Shown here piece by piece: positions 53,129-61,217 of a DNA stretch of 61,217 bases. This stretch comes from an uncultured Clostridia bacterium (GTDB lineage Bacteria > Bacillota > Clostridia > Christensenellales > Borkfalkiaceae). Each line of letters starts with the position of its first letter. Position 1 is the stretch's first letter. The notes under the pieces were generated by a model. The model saw nothing but the letters and a program-made list of their open reading frames with translations, did not search any database and was not told the DNA's origin. The position numbers and the translations under genes are program-made. The stretch covers positions 1-61,217 of the forward strand of contig CANRGR010000002.1 of NCBI GenBank assembly GCA_947630245.1, in the 5' to 3' direction.

Positions 53129-54143
53129 CCGTCTCTCCGAAATCGCCCTTCGGCAGCATGCGCTCGATCGTGCCGATGAGATCGTTCGCGTAGGCGTCCA
53201 CCGCCTGCACGACCGTGGGACAGACCGCGTCCGCCTTTGCGCTGCCGTGCGTCTTGATGACGACCTTTTTCAGTCCCAAAAAGACCGAGCCGCCCAATTT
53301 CGCATAGTCGAGCATGCTCTTCAACTTATTGATTTGCTTCCGCGCGCAGAGATAGGCGAGCTTACTGCCGAGATTGCGCCCGAACTCCGCTTTCAGCACC
53401 GTGGAGACCGTCTTGCCGCAGCCCTCCACCGATTTCAGCGCGATATTGCCCGAGAACCCGTCCGAAACGCAGATGTCCACGTCCCCGAACATGAGATCGC
53501 GTCCCTCGACGTTGCCGACGAAATGAAGTTCCTTGTTCTCTTTGAGCAGGGCGAACGCCTCCTTGTGGAGCGTATCCCCCTTGTGATCCTCCGTCCCGTT
53601 GGTGAGGAGCCCCACCTTCGGATCCTTCATGCCGAACGCGGCTTTGCCGTACGCCGCCGCCATCACCGCAAACTGCGCGAGATAGGCGGGCTTGCACTCG
53701 GCGTTTGCGCCGCAGTCGCAAAGGAGCGTGCGCGTGCCGCGCACGTTCGGAACCCCCGGGCAGAGAGCGGGACGGAGCACGCCCTTGATTCTGCCGATCA
53801 TCATGATGCCGCCCGTCAGCACCGCGCCCGTCGAGCCCGCCGAGACGAATCCGCCGATCTCGGGATCCTCTTTCAGCATTCTCAGCCCGACGACGAGCGA
53901 ACTGTCCTTCTTGGTGCGGATTGCGCTCGTCGGGACGTCGTCGTTCGTGATCGTCTCCGTGCAGTGAACGACCTGCACGCGCGAAGAATCGTACTTGTAT
54001 TTTGCGAGTTCCCGCTCAATCGACGGACCGTCGCCCGTGAGAATCAACTTGAAGTCGCGCTCCCCGAGGGCTTCCACCGCGCCCTTTACGATCTCCTGCG
54101 GGGCGTGATCGCCGCCCATTGCGTCTACTACGATTTTTATCAT
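53121..54143 (-). CDS. plsX: Phosphate acyltransferase PlsX
   Basis: PlsX makes acyl-phosphate from acyl-ACP for phospholipid synthesis. The 340-residue protein starts MIKIVVDAMGGDHAPQEIVKGAVEAL and carries GFVSAGSTGAVLTGG and SDGFSGNIALKSVEG. The ATG at 54143 has GGAGGACGGAC upstream and fits the family N-terminus, whereas earlier in-frame codons do not. Confidence 0.96.
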   Translation of the reverse strand: MIKIVVDAMGGDHAPQEIVKGAVEALGERDFKLILTGDGPSIERELAKYKYDSSRVQVVHCTETITNDDVPTSAIRTKKDSSLVVGLRMLKEDPEIGGFVSAGSTGAVLTGGIMMIGRIKGVLRPALCPGVPNVRGTRTLLCDCGANAECKPAYLAQFAVMAAAYGKAAFGMKDPKVGLLTNGTEDHKGDTLHKEAFALLKENKELHFVGNVEGRDLMFGDVDICVSDGFSGNIALKSVEGCGKTVSTVLKAEFGRNLGSKLAYLCARKQINKLKSMLDYAKLGGSVFLGLKKVVIKTHGSAKADAVCPTVVQAVDAYANDLIGTIERMLPKGDFGETDE

Positions 54144-54174
54144 GTCCGTCCTCCGAAGAAAGCTGTACCGAAAT

Positions 54175-54203
54175 ATTTTACCATTTTTTGACGCAAAAGA
54201 CAA
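54175..54203 (-). promoter_or_regulatory. Promoter of plsX-rnc-smc-ftsY
   Basis: Minus-strand TTGTCT (54203-54198) and TAAAAT (54180-54175), spacer 17 bp, 31 bp before the plsX ATG. Confidence 0.65.
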
Positions 54204-54237
54204 TTAAAAAAACGCCCTTCCGCAAAAAAAGGGCGTT
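54204..54237 (-). terminator. Terminator of the cation efflux gene
   Basis: Minus-strand AACGCCCTT/AAGGGCGTT stem with a T- and C-rich loop, followed by seven T, 10 bp after the stop codon at 54247. Confidence 0.85.
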
Positions 54238-54246
54238 GGGAAGCGG

Positions 54247-55350
54247 TCATTCCCGTTCGACGGAAATCACCGTCTCTTTGGGGAGGCGATCCGCCACCGC
54301 GCGGAGGAGCGCCTCCCGCACTTCGTCGTCCCCGAGGGGACAGGCGTATGGCACGCCGACTTCAAAGACGCACGTCTCCGTTTCGCCGCGGATGAGGCGG
54401 AAGTCGTGCACGTCCAGCCCGGGATAGATCTTCTCCGCCGCCTCCTTGACTTCCCGTTCGAGGCGGAACATCTCCGCGTCATCGAGCGCGACGGGATCGA
54501 GGTGCGCGGTGAGTTCCACGCCCAACCGCGCCTTTGCCTCCCGTTCGACCGAATCGAGCGTCTCATGCGCCTTCACGGAGGAGAGCTTTGCGTCCATTTC
54601 GATGTGTACGGTCGCAAATATGTGGCTCTTGCCATAGGAATAGACGCGCAGATCGTGCAATCCGAGCACCCCTTCCCGTGCGCGCACGAGCGCTTTCACC
54701 GCGGCGACGAGCGCGGGGTCGGGCGCCTTGCCGAGCAGGGACGAGGTCGCCTCTTTGAGCAATTTCACTCCCTGTAAGGCAATGAACAGGGAGAGCAAAA
54801 TCCCCGCGACGCCGTCGGCGGGAAACCCCGTCTTTTGGGTGACAAACGCGCCCGCGGCGGCAACGAGGGTCGCAAGACAGTCGCATGCGCTGTCTAACGA
54901 GGCGGCTTTCAGAGAGTCCGAATCCGCGCGGATCGCCGCACGGCGATAGAGGAAAAATAAAAGGAGCTTTGCCGCCACGGAGACGGCAAGGACAATATAG
55001 ACCCAGAGATCCTGCGCCGCCCGCACGCCGAGGAAAAAACTTTCGACGGAGTCTTTCAGCAGAGTGGCGGAAAGGGCGAGAATGAGACAAGCGATGCAGA
55101 GGGAAGCGATATATTCGGTGCGCTGGTGCCCGTAAGGGTGCTCGCGGTCGGCAGGCTTTCCCGAAAGGCGCAGCGCAACCAACGCCACGGCGCAACTCCC
55201 GCAGTCGGACAGGTTGTTAAAGCCGTCCGCCGAGACCGACAACAGTCCCGTGAGAAATCCCGCCGCGATCTTCGCCCCCGCGAGCAGAAAATTGCACACG
55301 AGTCCGCCCGCCGCAACCGCGACTGCAATCTTTACCGATCCGTTCTCCAT
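54247..55350 (-). CDS. Cation diffusion facilitator (CDF) efflux protein
   Basis: A 367-residue divalent-metal efflux protein. The first half has six membrane segments with a metal-site motif SADGFNNLSDCGSCAVAL (near 40-55) and a second DSACDCLATLV motif (near 152-157); the C-terminal half is a metal-sensing cytoplasmic domain. The metal cannot be assigned from these motifs alone. The gene is followed by its own terminator. A perfect -10 box (TATAAT) ends 6 bp before the ATG, with no Shine-Dalgarno, so the mRNA is probably leaderless. Confidence 0.9.
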   Translation of the reverse strand: MENGSVKIAVAVAAGGLVCNFLLAGAKIAAGFLTGLLSVSADGFNNLSDCGSCAVALVALRLSGKPADREHPYGHQRTEYIASLCIACLILALSATLLKDSVESFFLGVRAAQDLWVYIVLAVSVAAKLLLFFLYRRAAIRADSDSLKAASLDSACDCLATLVAAAGAFVTQKTGFPADGVAGILLSLFIALQGVKLLKEATSSLLGKAPDPALVAAVKALVRAREGVLGLHDLRVYSYGKSHIFATVHIEMDAKLSSVKAHETLDSVEREAKARLGVELTAHLDPVALDDAEMFRLEREVKEAAEKIYPGLDVHDFRLIRGETETCVFEVGVPYACPLGDDEVREALLRAVADRLPKETVISVERE

Positions 55351-55356
55351 ATTGTC

Positions 55357-55386
55357 ATTATATCACGGACGGGCGCGCGGCGTCAA
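55357..55386 (-). promoter_or_regulatory. Promoter of the cation efflux gene, likely leaderless
   Basis: Minus-strand TTGACG (55386-55381) and TATAAT (55362-55357), spacer 18 bp. The -10 ends 6 bp before the start codon, which would put the transcription start at or next to the ATG. Confidence 0.7.
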
Positions 55387-55409
55387 TCCTTTCCCGAAAG
55401 AATTATCCC

Positions 55410-55673
55410 GCGAGGCAGTTCTTCTCAAATACGTCATGTTGAGCTTGTCGAAACATCGCCTTGATTTTTAAGACTGCGGCGATTCTTCAACTGCGGCTAA
55501 TGCCTCCGTTCAGAATGACGTAATAGAAATGCTTTTTTGTTTACTGTCATTCCGAGCGCAGCCGAGGAATCTATACCACCTGTCATTCCGAGGGCACGAA
55601 GTGCCCGAGAGAATCCCCTCGGTCGTTGTTGGATAAGGGGATACACTCGCTCCGCTCGGTATGACAGTGTAAT
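55410..55673. repeat. Repeat island 5, left part
   Basis: Gene-free. It contains the ATACGTCATGTTGAGC...GTCGAAACATCGCC repeat (55427-55464), a CGGCTAATGCCTCCGTTCAGAATGACG unit, the GTCATTCCGAGCGCAGCC/GAGGAATC and GTCATTCCGAGGGCACGAAGT units (55545-55620), and the GATACACTCGCTCC...GGTATGACAG unit (55640-55668). Confidence 0.78.
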
Positions 55674-55925
55674 TTCTTAAATCCCCATGCGCGAAGCAGG
55701 GTCCCCCTGCGTCAGCGCACACAATTTGCCGCATACCTGCGGCTTATTGTTTGTACAAGGCAGATTGTGGGCGGGCGAACGGAAAAGTTCGACGGTAGCG
55801 CCCGTCGAACGCCACCTCGCTACCAGCTCGGCTGTCGCGCCGCCGTTCACAGCGCACTGCGCTGTTGAACAGAAATGGCGCCGCTCCACCCTCACGAAAT
55901 TTTTCCGCAAGGAAAAATTTGTGAA
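55674..55925. repeat. Structured intergenic element, copy 3
   Basis: Same left half as copy 1: GCGC clamp (55689-55692/55715-55718) with GCAGGG/CCCTGC (55696-55701/55705-55710), ACACAATTT and GCCGCA/TGCGGC (55728-55733/55738-55743). The middle differs and includes its own GTTCGACGG/CCGTCGAAC hairpin (55788-55810). The end again has a strong terminal hairpin, AAATTTTTCC/GGAAAAATTT (55897-55906/55911-55920). It lies between the cation efflux gene and mazF. Confidence 0.72.
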
Positions 55926-56060
55926 CCCTACAACCCTTTCGGCTCACTTCGTTCGCCACTTTCCCTTTCAGGGACAGCAAGGCGCGCCGCGGCAAAAGCC
56001 GCGGCGCGCCATTCCAAAATACGTCATGTTGAGCGAAGTCGAAACATCGCCTTGATTTTT
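55926..56060. repeat. Repeat island 5, right part
   Basis: It holds the ACCCTTTCGGCTCACTTCG...CCACTTTCCCT unit (from 55932; also at 39389), a perfect GGCGCGCCGCGGC/GCCGCGGCGCGCC hairpin (55981-56010) and one more ATACGTCATGTTGAGC repeat (56018-56055). The 105 bp from here to mazF show no further feature. Confidence 0.72.
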
Positions 56061-56166
56061 AAGTATAATTCCCTGCGACGATGTCGAAAATGATACCGCG
56101 CGGGCAAAATCCCATTCCCCTACATATCATGATAGCGGAGGATTTGCTCACGAAAGAAGGTGCATC

Positions 56167-56532
56167 ATGAACGTCAAACGCGGAGAACTCTACTATGCGG
56201 ACCTCTCCCCCGTCGTGGGGAGCGAACAGGGCGGCGTCCGCCCCGTTCTCGTGGTACAGAACGACACGGGGAACAAGTATTCCCCCACCGTCATCGCCGC
56301 CGCCGTCACGAGCAAGATCCATAAGGCAAGACTTCCCACCCATATCGAACTTCCGCAGGCGTTCGGGCTTGCCAAAGATTCCGTGATCCTGCTCGAACAG
56401 ATCCGTACGATCGACAAGAGACGCCTCATGTCGCGGATCGGCGAGCTTCCCCCCGCGACCATGTCCCGCGTCAACCGCGCGATTCTGATCAGTCTCGGGT
56501 TCGGCGACCGTCTCACGGGAGAACGAAGCTGA
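56167..56532 (+). CDS. mazF: MazF/NdoA-type mRNA interferase toxin
   Basis: The 121-residue protein fits the clostridial MazF family: [60 protein letters not shown], with the conserved arginine and the TS/threonine of the active site. This protein cleaves mRNA in the family. No antitoxin gene (MazE or EndoAI-like) precedes it, although the ~100 bp upstream and the rest of the island contain no plausible coding frame. The ATG at 56167 has AGAAGG before it. It has its own terminator at 56551-56586. Confidence 0.93.
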   Translation: MNVKRGELYYADLSPVVGSEQGGVRPVLVVQNDTGNKYSPTVIAAAVTSKIHKARLPTHIELPQAFGLAKDSVILLEQIRTIDKRRLMSRIGELPPATMSRVNRAILISLGFGDRLTGERS

Positions 56533-56550
56533 AACCGCAAACGCGCAAAA

Positions 56551-56586
56551 CAGCCCTCCGGAAATTCCGGAGGGCTGCCTGTTTTT
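56551..56586 (+). terminator. Terminator of mazF
   Basis: A perfect 12-bp hairpin (CAGCCCTCCGGA with its complement) with a 3-nt loop, followed by CCTGTTTTT, 19 bp after the mazF stop. Confidence 0.85.
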
Positions 56587-56603
56587 GATGATGTTTCCGA
56601 GGA

Positions 56604-57755
56604 TCAGTTCTCGGAGACGTTGGAATCCGTCGGGATCGACGCGGGTCTCGTGACGGTCGTCGTGCCGTAATTCTTGAATTCGAGGAGTTCCTTCGTGGAA
56701 CTTACCATCGAAGCGCCCGCCGCAGACGCCTTTATGGAGTTGCTCGCTTCCATCTTGGCGATTCTGCCGTCCGAGACGTAGATTTTGAGCTCCGCCTCCA
56801 CGCTTGCGCCGGGATCAAACGCACCCGCGGACTGTCCGAGATATTTGTTGAGGAAATCTTCCTGAATCTTGAAGCCGTAGGACGTCTTTTCATAGAAGCT
56901 GTAATCGATCTTGGGAATATTCATCGTCGCAAACGACTCCATATTGACCACCCCCAAGCCCAACAACAAATTGTTGTTTGCCTGCGACCACGTTGTCCCA
57001 TTATCGAGACTCGTCCACATCGAGAACACATCTTCGCTCTGCTCGCAGTATGCCATAACGTCGACATAAGTTACGGTCGGAAGCATGAAAGAGGAGGGAT
57101 CGAACATGTGGATTTTCATGGAAGCCTTGCCGTCCGCGACCATGATCGTAAATTCATTCTTTCCGCCCGCGCTCTGCGACTGTCCGCCAGATGTCGCCTT
57201 GAGGGATGACTCGCTCGTGTAGACCTGCGTGCAGTTGAGATATTTCTGCTCATCGAGGAGATCCTCGTAGTAGCTCCTCGTGAGGACGTCGCCGTTCTTT
57301 GCTTTGGGAACATAATAATGGAATACATGCACCGTTGCGCCCGCGGGAGAAACTTCGAGAATGTAGACGGTGAAGAGGAAGGTCTCCTCGTCGTCCAACA
57401 CCGCCGCCAAAGACGCGATGTCCGATGTGCGCTTATAGGTGACTTCGACTTCCTTCGCGCCGACGATCTCGTCGCCTTCGCCCAACACGTCGCCCGTTTC
57501 GAGCTCGGCAATTTGCTTTTCGCCGAGATCCTTCTTTGCCTTGAATCCGACAAGTTCCGCCTGCGCCGCGTCTCCGGAGATCTCGCGTTCGAGGAACGCC
57601 TCCACCGCCGCCTCGTCCGAAGAATAGCTCTCCTCCGAGATTGCACCGACAAAGGTATCGCCGCTGCCGGTCGCTCCGCCGCCGCATGCCGTCGCAAAGA
57701 CCGCATAGCAGAAAAGCGTCATCACGGAAACAATCAATGCTGCCAACTTTTTCAT
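56604..57755 (-). CDS. Hypothetical lipoprotein
   Basis: The 383-residue protein has a lipoprotein signal peptide (MKKLAALIVSVMTLFCYAVFATACGG, lipobox ATAC near residue 22). The exported domain has no recognised family; it is rich in acidic residues near its N-terminus and contains beta-rich stretches (TFLFTVYILEVSPAGATVHVFHYYVP; SVEAELKIYVSDGRIAKMEASNSIK). The ATG at 57755 has AAGGAGTCAGAAT upstream. It has a very strong promoter and appears to be monocistronic. Homologous lipoproteins are common in gut Clostridia and are usually of unknown function. Confidence 0.75.
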   Translation of the reverse strand: MKKLAALIVSVMTLFCYAVFATACGGGATGSGDTFVGAISEESYSSDEAAVEAFLEREISGDAAQAELVGFKAKKDLGEKQIAELETGDVLGEGDEIVGAKEVEVTYKRTSDIASLAAVLDDEETFLFTVYILEVSPAGATVHVFHYYVPKAKNGDVLTRSYYEDLLDEQKYLNCTQVYTSESSLKATSGGQSQSAGGKNEFTIMVADGKASMKIHMFDPSSFMLPTVTYVDVMAYCEQSEDVFSMWTSLDNGTTWSQANNNLLLGLGVVNMESFATMNIPKIDYSFYEKTSYGFKIQEDFLNKYLGQSAGAFDPGASVEAELKIYVSDGRIAKMEASNSIKASAAGASMVSSTKELLEFKNYGTTTVTRPASIPTDSNVSEN

Positions 57756-57788
57756 ATTCTGACTCCTTACGATAAAAATGATGAAAGT

Positions 57789-57817
57789 ATTATAAGTATT
57801 TTCGGGAAAAATGTCAA
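57789..57817 (-). promoter_or_regulatory. Promoter of the hypothetical lipoprotein
   Basis: Minus-strand TTGACA (57817-57812) and TATAAT (57794-57789), spacer 17 bp: a perfect consensus, implying strong constitutive expression. Confidence 0.88.
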
Positions 57818-57894
57818 GTGATACGAAGAATTTGCGGAAAATAATTTGAAAAATTTTTTGATAGGGAACATTGGGCAAAGAAGCAAAACGCCCG

Positions 57895-58425
57895 CCGTTG
57901 TCATTTCGACCGAAGTGAGCAAAGCGAACGAAGCGGAGAAATCTTAATAATAAGGCGGAGATTCCTCGACTGCGCTCGGAATGACGCGGGGATAGAGATT
58001 CCTCGGCTACGCTCGGAATGACAACCCCTCACCGCCCTACGGGCGGAGCTCCCCTGAAAGGGCGCCAAGTGAAAGCCTTTACTGTCATACCGACGACCGC
58101 CCTGTCCTCCCGCTGTCATACCGAGTGGAGCGAGTGTATCCCCTGATACGAAGTCCGCTTTGCACAAGGGGATTCACTCCCCCCCCCTTCGGGGGTCGGA
58201 ATGACAGGAAAACAAGGTCTTAAAGATCAAGGCGATGTTTCGACAAGCTCAACATGACGTATTTTGGAATGCCTGTCTGTTTCCTGTCATACCGGGCGGA
58301 GCCCCCTATACCACCCCACAAAAATACTACGTCAGTCTAAAAAAATCAAGGCGATGTTTCGACTGCGCTCAACATGACGTATTTTGGAATGCCTGTCTGT
58401 TTCCTGTCATACCGGGCGGAGCAGT
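57895..58425. repeat. Repeat island 6
   Basis: Gene-free, with units mostly in inverse orientation to island 1: GTCATTTCGACCGAAGTGAGC (57899), GATTCCTC(G)...GGAATGAC units (57960-58025), the CCTCACCGCCCTACGGGCGGAGCTCCCC unit (58027), several CTGTCATACCGA units, and two copies of GGCGATGTTTCGAC...CTCAACATGACGTATTTTGG (58229 and 58350), the second followed by CAAT-free CCTGTCTGTTTCCTGTCATACCGGG shared by both. Many arms are self-complementary. Confidence 0.75.
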
Positions 58426-58454
58426 AAAAAATCCCTCCGCGGGGGAGGGATTTT
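58426..58454 (-). terminator. Terminator of pnp
   Basis: Minus-strand AAAATCCCTCC/GGAGGGATTTT stem followed by a T-run, 20 bp after the pnp stop. Confidence 0.85.
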
Positions 58455-58473
58455 GCCGAAATCCGGCGAATAA

Positions 58474-60567
58474 TCAAAGTTTGCCGAGCAGTTTGAAGTC
58501 GATGCCCTTCTCGCCGATCTTGATGATCTCAACCTTGACGGTGTCGCCGACGGAGAGGACGTCCTCGACCTTCTCGACGCGATGGTTCGCGAGCTTGGAG
58601 ATGTGGATCATGCCGTCCTTGCCGGGAGCAAATTCGACAAACGCGCCCATCGTGGAGAGGATGCGGACGACCGTGCCGATGAACATGTCGCCCACTTCGG
58701 GATCGTGCACAATGCTCTCGATGATCGCCTTCGCGCGGTGAGCGCTCTCGGGATCGCCGTAGGAAGCGATGCACACCGTGCCGTCGTCCTCGATGTCGAT
58801 CTTGGTGCCCGTCTCGGCGATGATCGAATTGATGACCTTGCCCTGCTTGCCCACGACGTCGCCGATCTTCTCGGGGTCGATCGTGAAGGAAATGATACGG
58901 GGCGCATATTTGGAGAGATCGGGCGCGACCTCGGGCACGCATTCGAGCATCTTGGAGAGAATGAACTGTCTGCCCTCGTTCGCCTGCTCGATCGCCGTGT
59001 GCATGATCTCCTCCGAGATCCCCTTGATCTTGATATCCATCTGGATTGCCGTGATTCCCTTCGTCGTGCCCGCGACCTTGAAGTCCATATCGCCGAGGAA
59101 ATCTTCGAGGCCCTGAATATCGGTCATGACGCGGAATTCGCCCGTCTCCTGATTCTTGATGAGCCCCATCGCGACGCCCGCGACGGGCGCCTTGATCGGC
59201 ACGCCCGCGTCCATGAGCGCCATCGTGCTGCCGCACACCGACGCCATCGAGCTCGATCCGTTGGACGAGAGAATGTCGTTGACGACGCGGATCGCATACG
59301 GGAATTCCTCTTTGGAGGGAATGACGGGTTCGAGCGCACGCTCTGCGAGCGCGCCGTGCCCGATCTCGCGGCGGCCGGGGCTTCTCAAAGCCTTCGCCTC
59401 GCCCGTGCAGTAGCCGGGGAAGTTATATTGATGCATGTAGCGCTTCTCGGTCTCGTCGTCCAGCCCTTCGAGCTTCTGCGCCGCCGCAAGCATGTCGAGC
59501 GTGCAGGTCGTGAGGGTCTGGGTCTGCCCTCTCGTGAAGATCGCCGACCCGTGCACGCGGGGAAGCACCCCTCTCTCGCACCAGATCGGGCGGATATCCT
59601 TTAAGCCTCTGCCGTCGGGACGGATCCCGTGATCGAAAATCTTCGCGCGGACCTTCTCCTTCGTGAGATAATAGAGGCTGTCTTTGATTTCGCGGGTGTT
59701 GTCGGGATAGATGTTCGCAAAGTGTTCGAGCGTCTCGGCGTCCACCTGATCCTGACGGTTCTGGCGCTCGGTGCGGTCGAACGTGTCGAGCGCCCAGTCG
59801 AGTTTGTCCGAGGCGAACGCGCGGACCGCCGCGTCGATGTCCTCGGGAATGTGATACAGTTCGATCTCCTTCTTCGGCTTGCCGATCGCTGGAACGATCT
59901 CCTCTTCGATGAAGGCGCAGATCTTCTTGATCTCGTTATGACCGAACATGATCGCGCCGACCATTTCGTCGTTCGTCACTTCGTTTGCGCCCGCCTCGAT
60001 CATGAGAATGGCGTCGCGCGTGCCCGCAAGATTGAGATGGATCGTGCTCTTTTCCCGCTGCGCGCTGTCGGGGTTGATGACATATTCGCCGTCCACGAGA
60101 CCGACGACCACCGAACCCGTGGGACCCGCCCAGGGGATATCGGAGATCGAAAGCGCGATGGAAGAACCGATCATTGCGAGCGGTTCGGGGCTGATGTCGG
60201 GCTCCACGGAGAGCGCGGACGCGGTGACAACCACGTCGTTGAAGAGTCCCTTCGGGAAGAGGGGACGGAGGGGACGGTCGATGAGGCGGGCGGTGAGGAT
60301 CGCCTTATCCGATGCTCTCCCCTCTCTGCGCTTGAAGCCGCCCGGGATCTTGCCCACAGCGTACATCTTTTCTTCGTAATCGACTTGAAGGGGGAAGAAA
60401 TCCATCCCTTCGCGGGGTGCGGGGGACATGCAGACGTTGACCATTACCACCGTCTCGCCGCAGCGCACAACGCAGGAGCCGTTCGTCTGCTCGGCGTATT
60501 TGCCCGTCTCGACGATGACTTCCCTGCCCCCGACCGTCATTTTGAATTCTCTGTAAGTTTGCGTCAT
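58474..60567 (-). CDS. pnp: Polyribonucleotide nucleotidyltransferase
   Basis: PNPase degrades RNA 3'-5' by phosphorolysis. The 697-residue protein starts MTQTYREFKMTVGGREVIVETGKYAEQTNGSCVVRCGETVV, has two RNase PH-like halves (second half with FTRGQTQTLTTCTLDMLAAAQ), a KH domain whose loop reads GKQGK (VVGKQGKVINSI, near 560) and a C-terminal S1 domain (GTVVRILSTMGAFVEFAPGKDGMIHISKLANHRVEKVEDVLSVGD). The ATG at 60567 is 13 bp from AAGGAG, slightly wide. Earlier in-frame codons lie in an unrelated hairpin-rich gap. It follows rpsO. Confidence 0.97.
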   Translation of the reverse strand: MTQTYREFKMTVGGREVIVETGKYAEQTNGSCVVRCGETVVMVNVCMSPAPREGMDFFPLQVDYEEKMYAVGKIPGGFKRREGRASDKAILTARLIDRPLRPLFPKGLFNDVVVTASALSVEPDISPEPLAMIGSSIALSISDIPWAGPTGSVVVGLVDGEYVINPDSAQREKSTIHLNLAGTRDAILMIEAGANEVTNDEMVGAIMFGHNEIKKICAFIEEEIVPAIGKPKKEIELYHIPEDIDAAVRAFASDKLDWALDTFDRTERQNRQDQVDAETLEHFANIYPDNTREIKDSLYYLTKEKVRAKIFDHGIRPDGRGLKDIRPIWCERGVLPRVHGSAIFTRGQTQTLTTCTLDMLAAAQKLEGLDDETEKRYMHQYNFPGYCTGEAKALRSPGRREIGHGALAERALEPVIPSKEEFPYAIRVVNDILSSNGSSSMASVCGSTMALMDAGVPIKAPVAGVAMGLIKNQETGEFRVMTDIQGLEDFLGDMDFKVAGTTKGITAIQMDIKIKGISEEIMHTAIEQANEGRQFILSKMLECVPEVAPDLSKYAPRIISFTIDPEKIGDVVGKQGKVINSIIAETGTKIDIEDDGTVCIASYGDPESAHRAKAIIESIVHDPEVGDMFIGTVVRILSTMGAFVEFAPGKDGMIHISKLANHRVEKVEDVLSVGDTVKVEIIKIGEKGIDFKLLGKL

Positions 60568-60680
60568 GATTATCTTATTACTCCTTGTTCTTTTTCCGTT
60601 CTTGCGTCCCCGCCGCCGACCGGCGGCGACTTGCCTGCGCCCTGCGGCGCGTTCCGCGTCCATGTGCGCGGAAGAGGGTG

Positions 60681-60708
60681 AAAAAAGGGCGGAAAAATGC
60701 CCGCCCTT
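60681..60708 (-). terminator. Terminator or attenuator after rpsO
   Basis: Minus-strand AAGGGCGG/CCGCCCTT stem followed by six T, 10 bp after the rpsO stop and 114 bp before pnp. Part of the rpsO transcript probably ends here; pnp would need readthrough or a promoter in the remaining gap. Confidence 0.8.
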
Positions 60709-60718
60709 CCCCGCTTCG

Positions 60719-60973
60719 TTATTTTCTCAATTCCAGAGCCGCGACGACGGCACGGTAGCGCTCGATGTCCTTCGCTTTCAAATAGTCGAGAAGACCGCGG
60801 CGTTTTCCGACCATTTTCAGAAGCCCGCGACGGGAATGGTTGTCGTGCTTGTGCTCCTTCAAATGCTCGTTGAGATGGTTGATCCGTTCCGTGAGAAGCG
60901 CGATCTGCACTTCGGGCGAACCCGTATCCCCTTCGTGTTGGGCGAATTTTTTGATGATTTCGCTCTTTTCCAT
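60719..60973 (-). CDS. rpsO: 30S ribosomal protein S15
   Basis: The 84-residue protein has the typical S15 sequence: [57 protein letters not shown]. It is 4-5 residues shorter than usual at the N-terminus ([16 protein letters not shown]). It precedes pnp, as in most bacteria, with its own promoter. Confidence 0.97.
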   Translation of the reverse strand: MEKSEIIKKFAQHEGDTGSPEVQIALLTERINHLNEHLKEHKHDNHSRRGLLKMVGKRRGLLDYLKAKDIERYRAVVAALELRK

Positions 60974-61054
60974 TTACATTTATCCTCCTATGGAATGATT
61001 CGCGTAACGCCAAGAATCGCGTGGAGAGCGCGGCACCTCGCGTCCGTCTTATCA

Positions 61055-61083
61055 AGAATATCATATCCTAAGAAGAATGTCAA
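61055..61083 (-). promoter_or_regulatory. Promoter of rpsO
   Basis: Minus-strand TTGACA (61083-61078) and TATTCT (61060-61055), spacer 17 bp, followed by a leader of about 75 nt, in which a GCGTGG/CCACGC pairing is visible. Confidence 0.8.
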
Positions 61084-61134
61084 AGGATTTTCGAACGGTT
61101 TCGCGGAAAATTTGAGCCGCCGCCCGCGAAATCG

Positions 61135-61162
61135 AAAAAATTCCCTCCCGAGCGGGAGGGAA
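61135..61162 (-). terminator. Terminator of the gene off the right edge
   Basis: Minus-strand TTCCCTCCCG/CGGGAGGGAA stem followed by a T-run (six T), about 20 bp after the partial stop codon at 61181. Confidence 0.85.
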
Positions 61163-61180
61163 ACCGTTCTTTCACCGAGG

Positions 61181-61217
61181 TTAATCCTTTGCGATCGAAG
61201 GGATCTCCACCGATTGG
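61181..61217 (-). CDS. Last 11 codons of a gene running off the right edge
   Basis: The minus strand reads ...QSVEIPSIAKD and then TAA at 61183-61181, followed by a clear terminator. Too short to identify. In many Firmicutes ribF or truB lies here, but nothing in these residues allows a choice. Confidence 0.4.
   Translation of the reverse strand, partial: QSVEIPSIAKD

Overview
The window is about 61 kb of a high-GC, low-GC-lineage-type genome: gene content and order point to Clostridia (Bacillota). The signs are a dprA-topA-trmFO-hslV-hslU block, a plsX-rnc-smc-ftsY-ylxM-ffh-rpsP-khpA block, a pyrH-frr-uppS-cdsA-dxr-rseP block, tig-clpP-clpX, an FMN and a TPP riboswitch in front of ECF-type vitamin transporters, RqcH, and SpoVB- and LysM-like proteins. 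Promoters are classical sigma-A type (TTGACA-17-TATAAT). No transposase, phage gene, rRNA, tRNA or CRISPR array was seen. The species was not identified; an uncultured gut Clostridia genome would fit.

Layout. 1-8.3 kb (minus): a truncated mgtE with a possible leader peptide, an FMN-riboswitch-controlled RibU-like transporter, glyA, a sigma factor/membrane protein/VWA-lipoprotein module, trxA and hisS. 8.3-17.6 kb (minus): hslU, hslV, trmFO, topA, dprA and comM, with two repeat islands around hslU. 17.6-24.6 kb (minus): a large PMT-like membrane protein, rplS, a VanW-type lipoprotein, two tandem PHP phosphoesterases and recF. 24.8-28.1 kb (plus): dnaA and mnmG, divergent from recF. 28.2-32.0 kb: a Cys-rich protein, a LysM protein, a flippase, a small XRE regulator and a membrane protein. 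32.1-35.4 kb (minus): a frameshifted clpX, then clpP and tig. 35.5-39.1 kb: rqcH, a YfbR-like HD protein and thiT. 39.6-44.9 kb (minus): cell-envelope and translation operon pyrH to rseP. 45.0-55.4 kb (minus): SRP/SMC/RNase III/PlsX block and a cation efflux gene. 55.4-61.2 kb: repeats, an orphan mazF, a lipoprotein, and the rpsO-pnp pair.

The most unusual observations are: (i) three copies (about 8.84, 10.72 and 55.67 kb) of a roughly 200-250 bp intergenic element whose helices are kept by compensatory changes while their sequences differ; (ii) clpX broken by an apparent 10-nt deletion right before the GYVG pore loop; (iii) two identical 22-bp palindromes bracketing the -10 box of the ylxM-ffh promoter; (iv) an internally duplicated N domain and an upstream short ORF for mgtE; (v) an apparently leaderless cation-efflux mRNA; (vi) a palindrome abutting the promoter of a small XRE regulator. 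Six repeat islands made of mixed short hairpin repeats occupy most of the longer gene-free stretches.

Limits: everything was read by eye from sequence. Family assignments rest on remembered motifs, not on searches, and residue positions are approximate.
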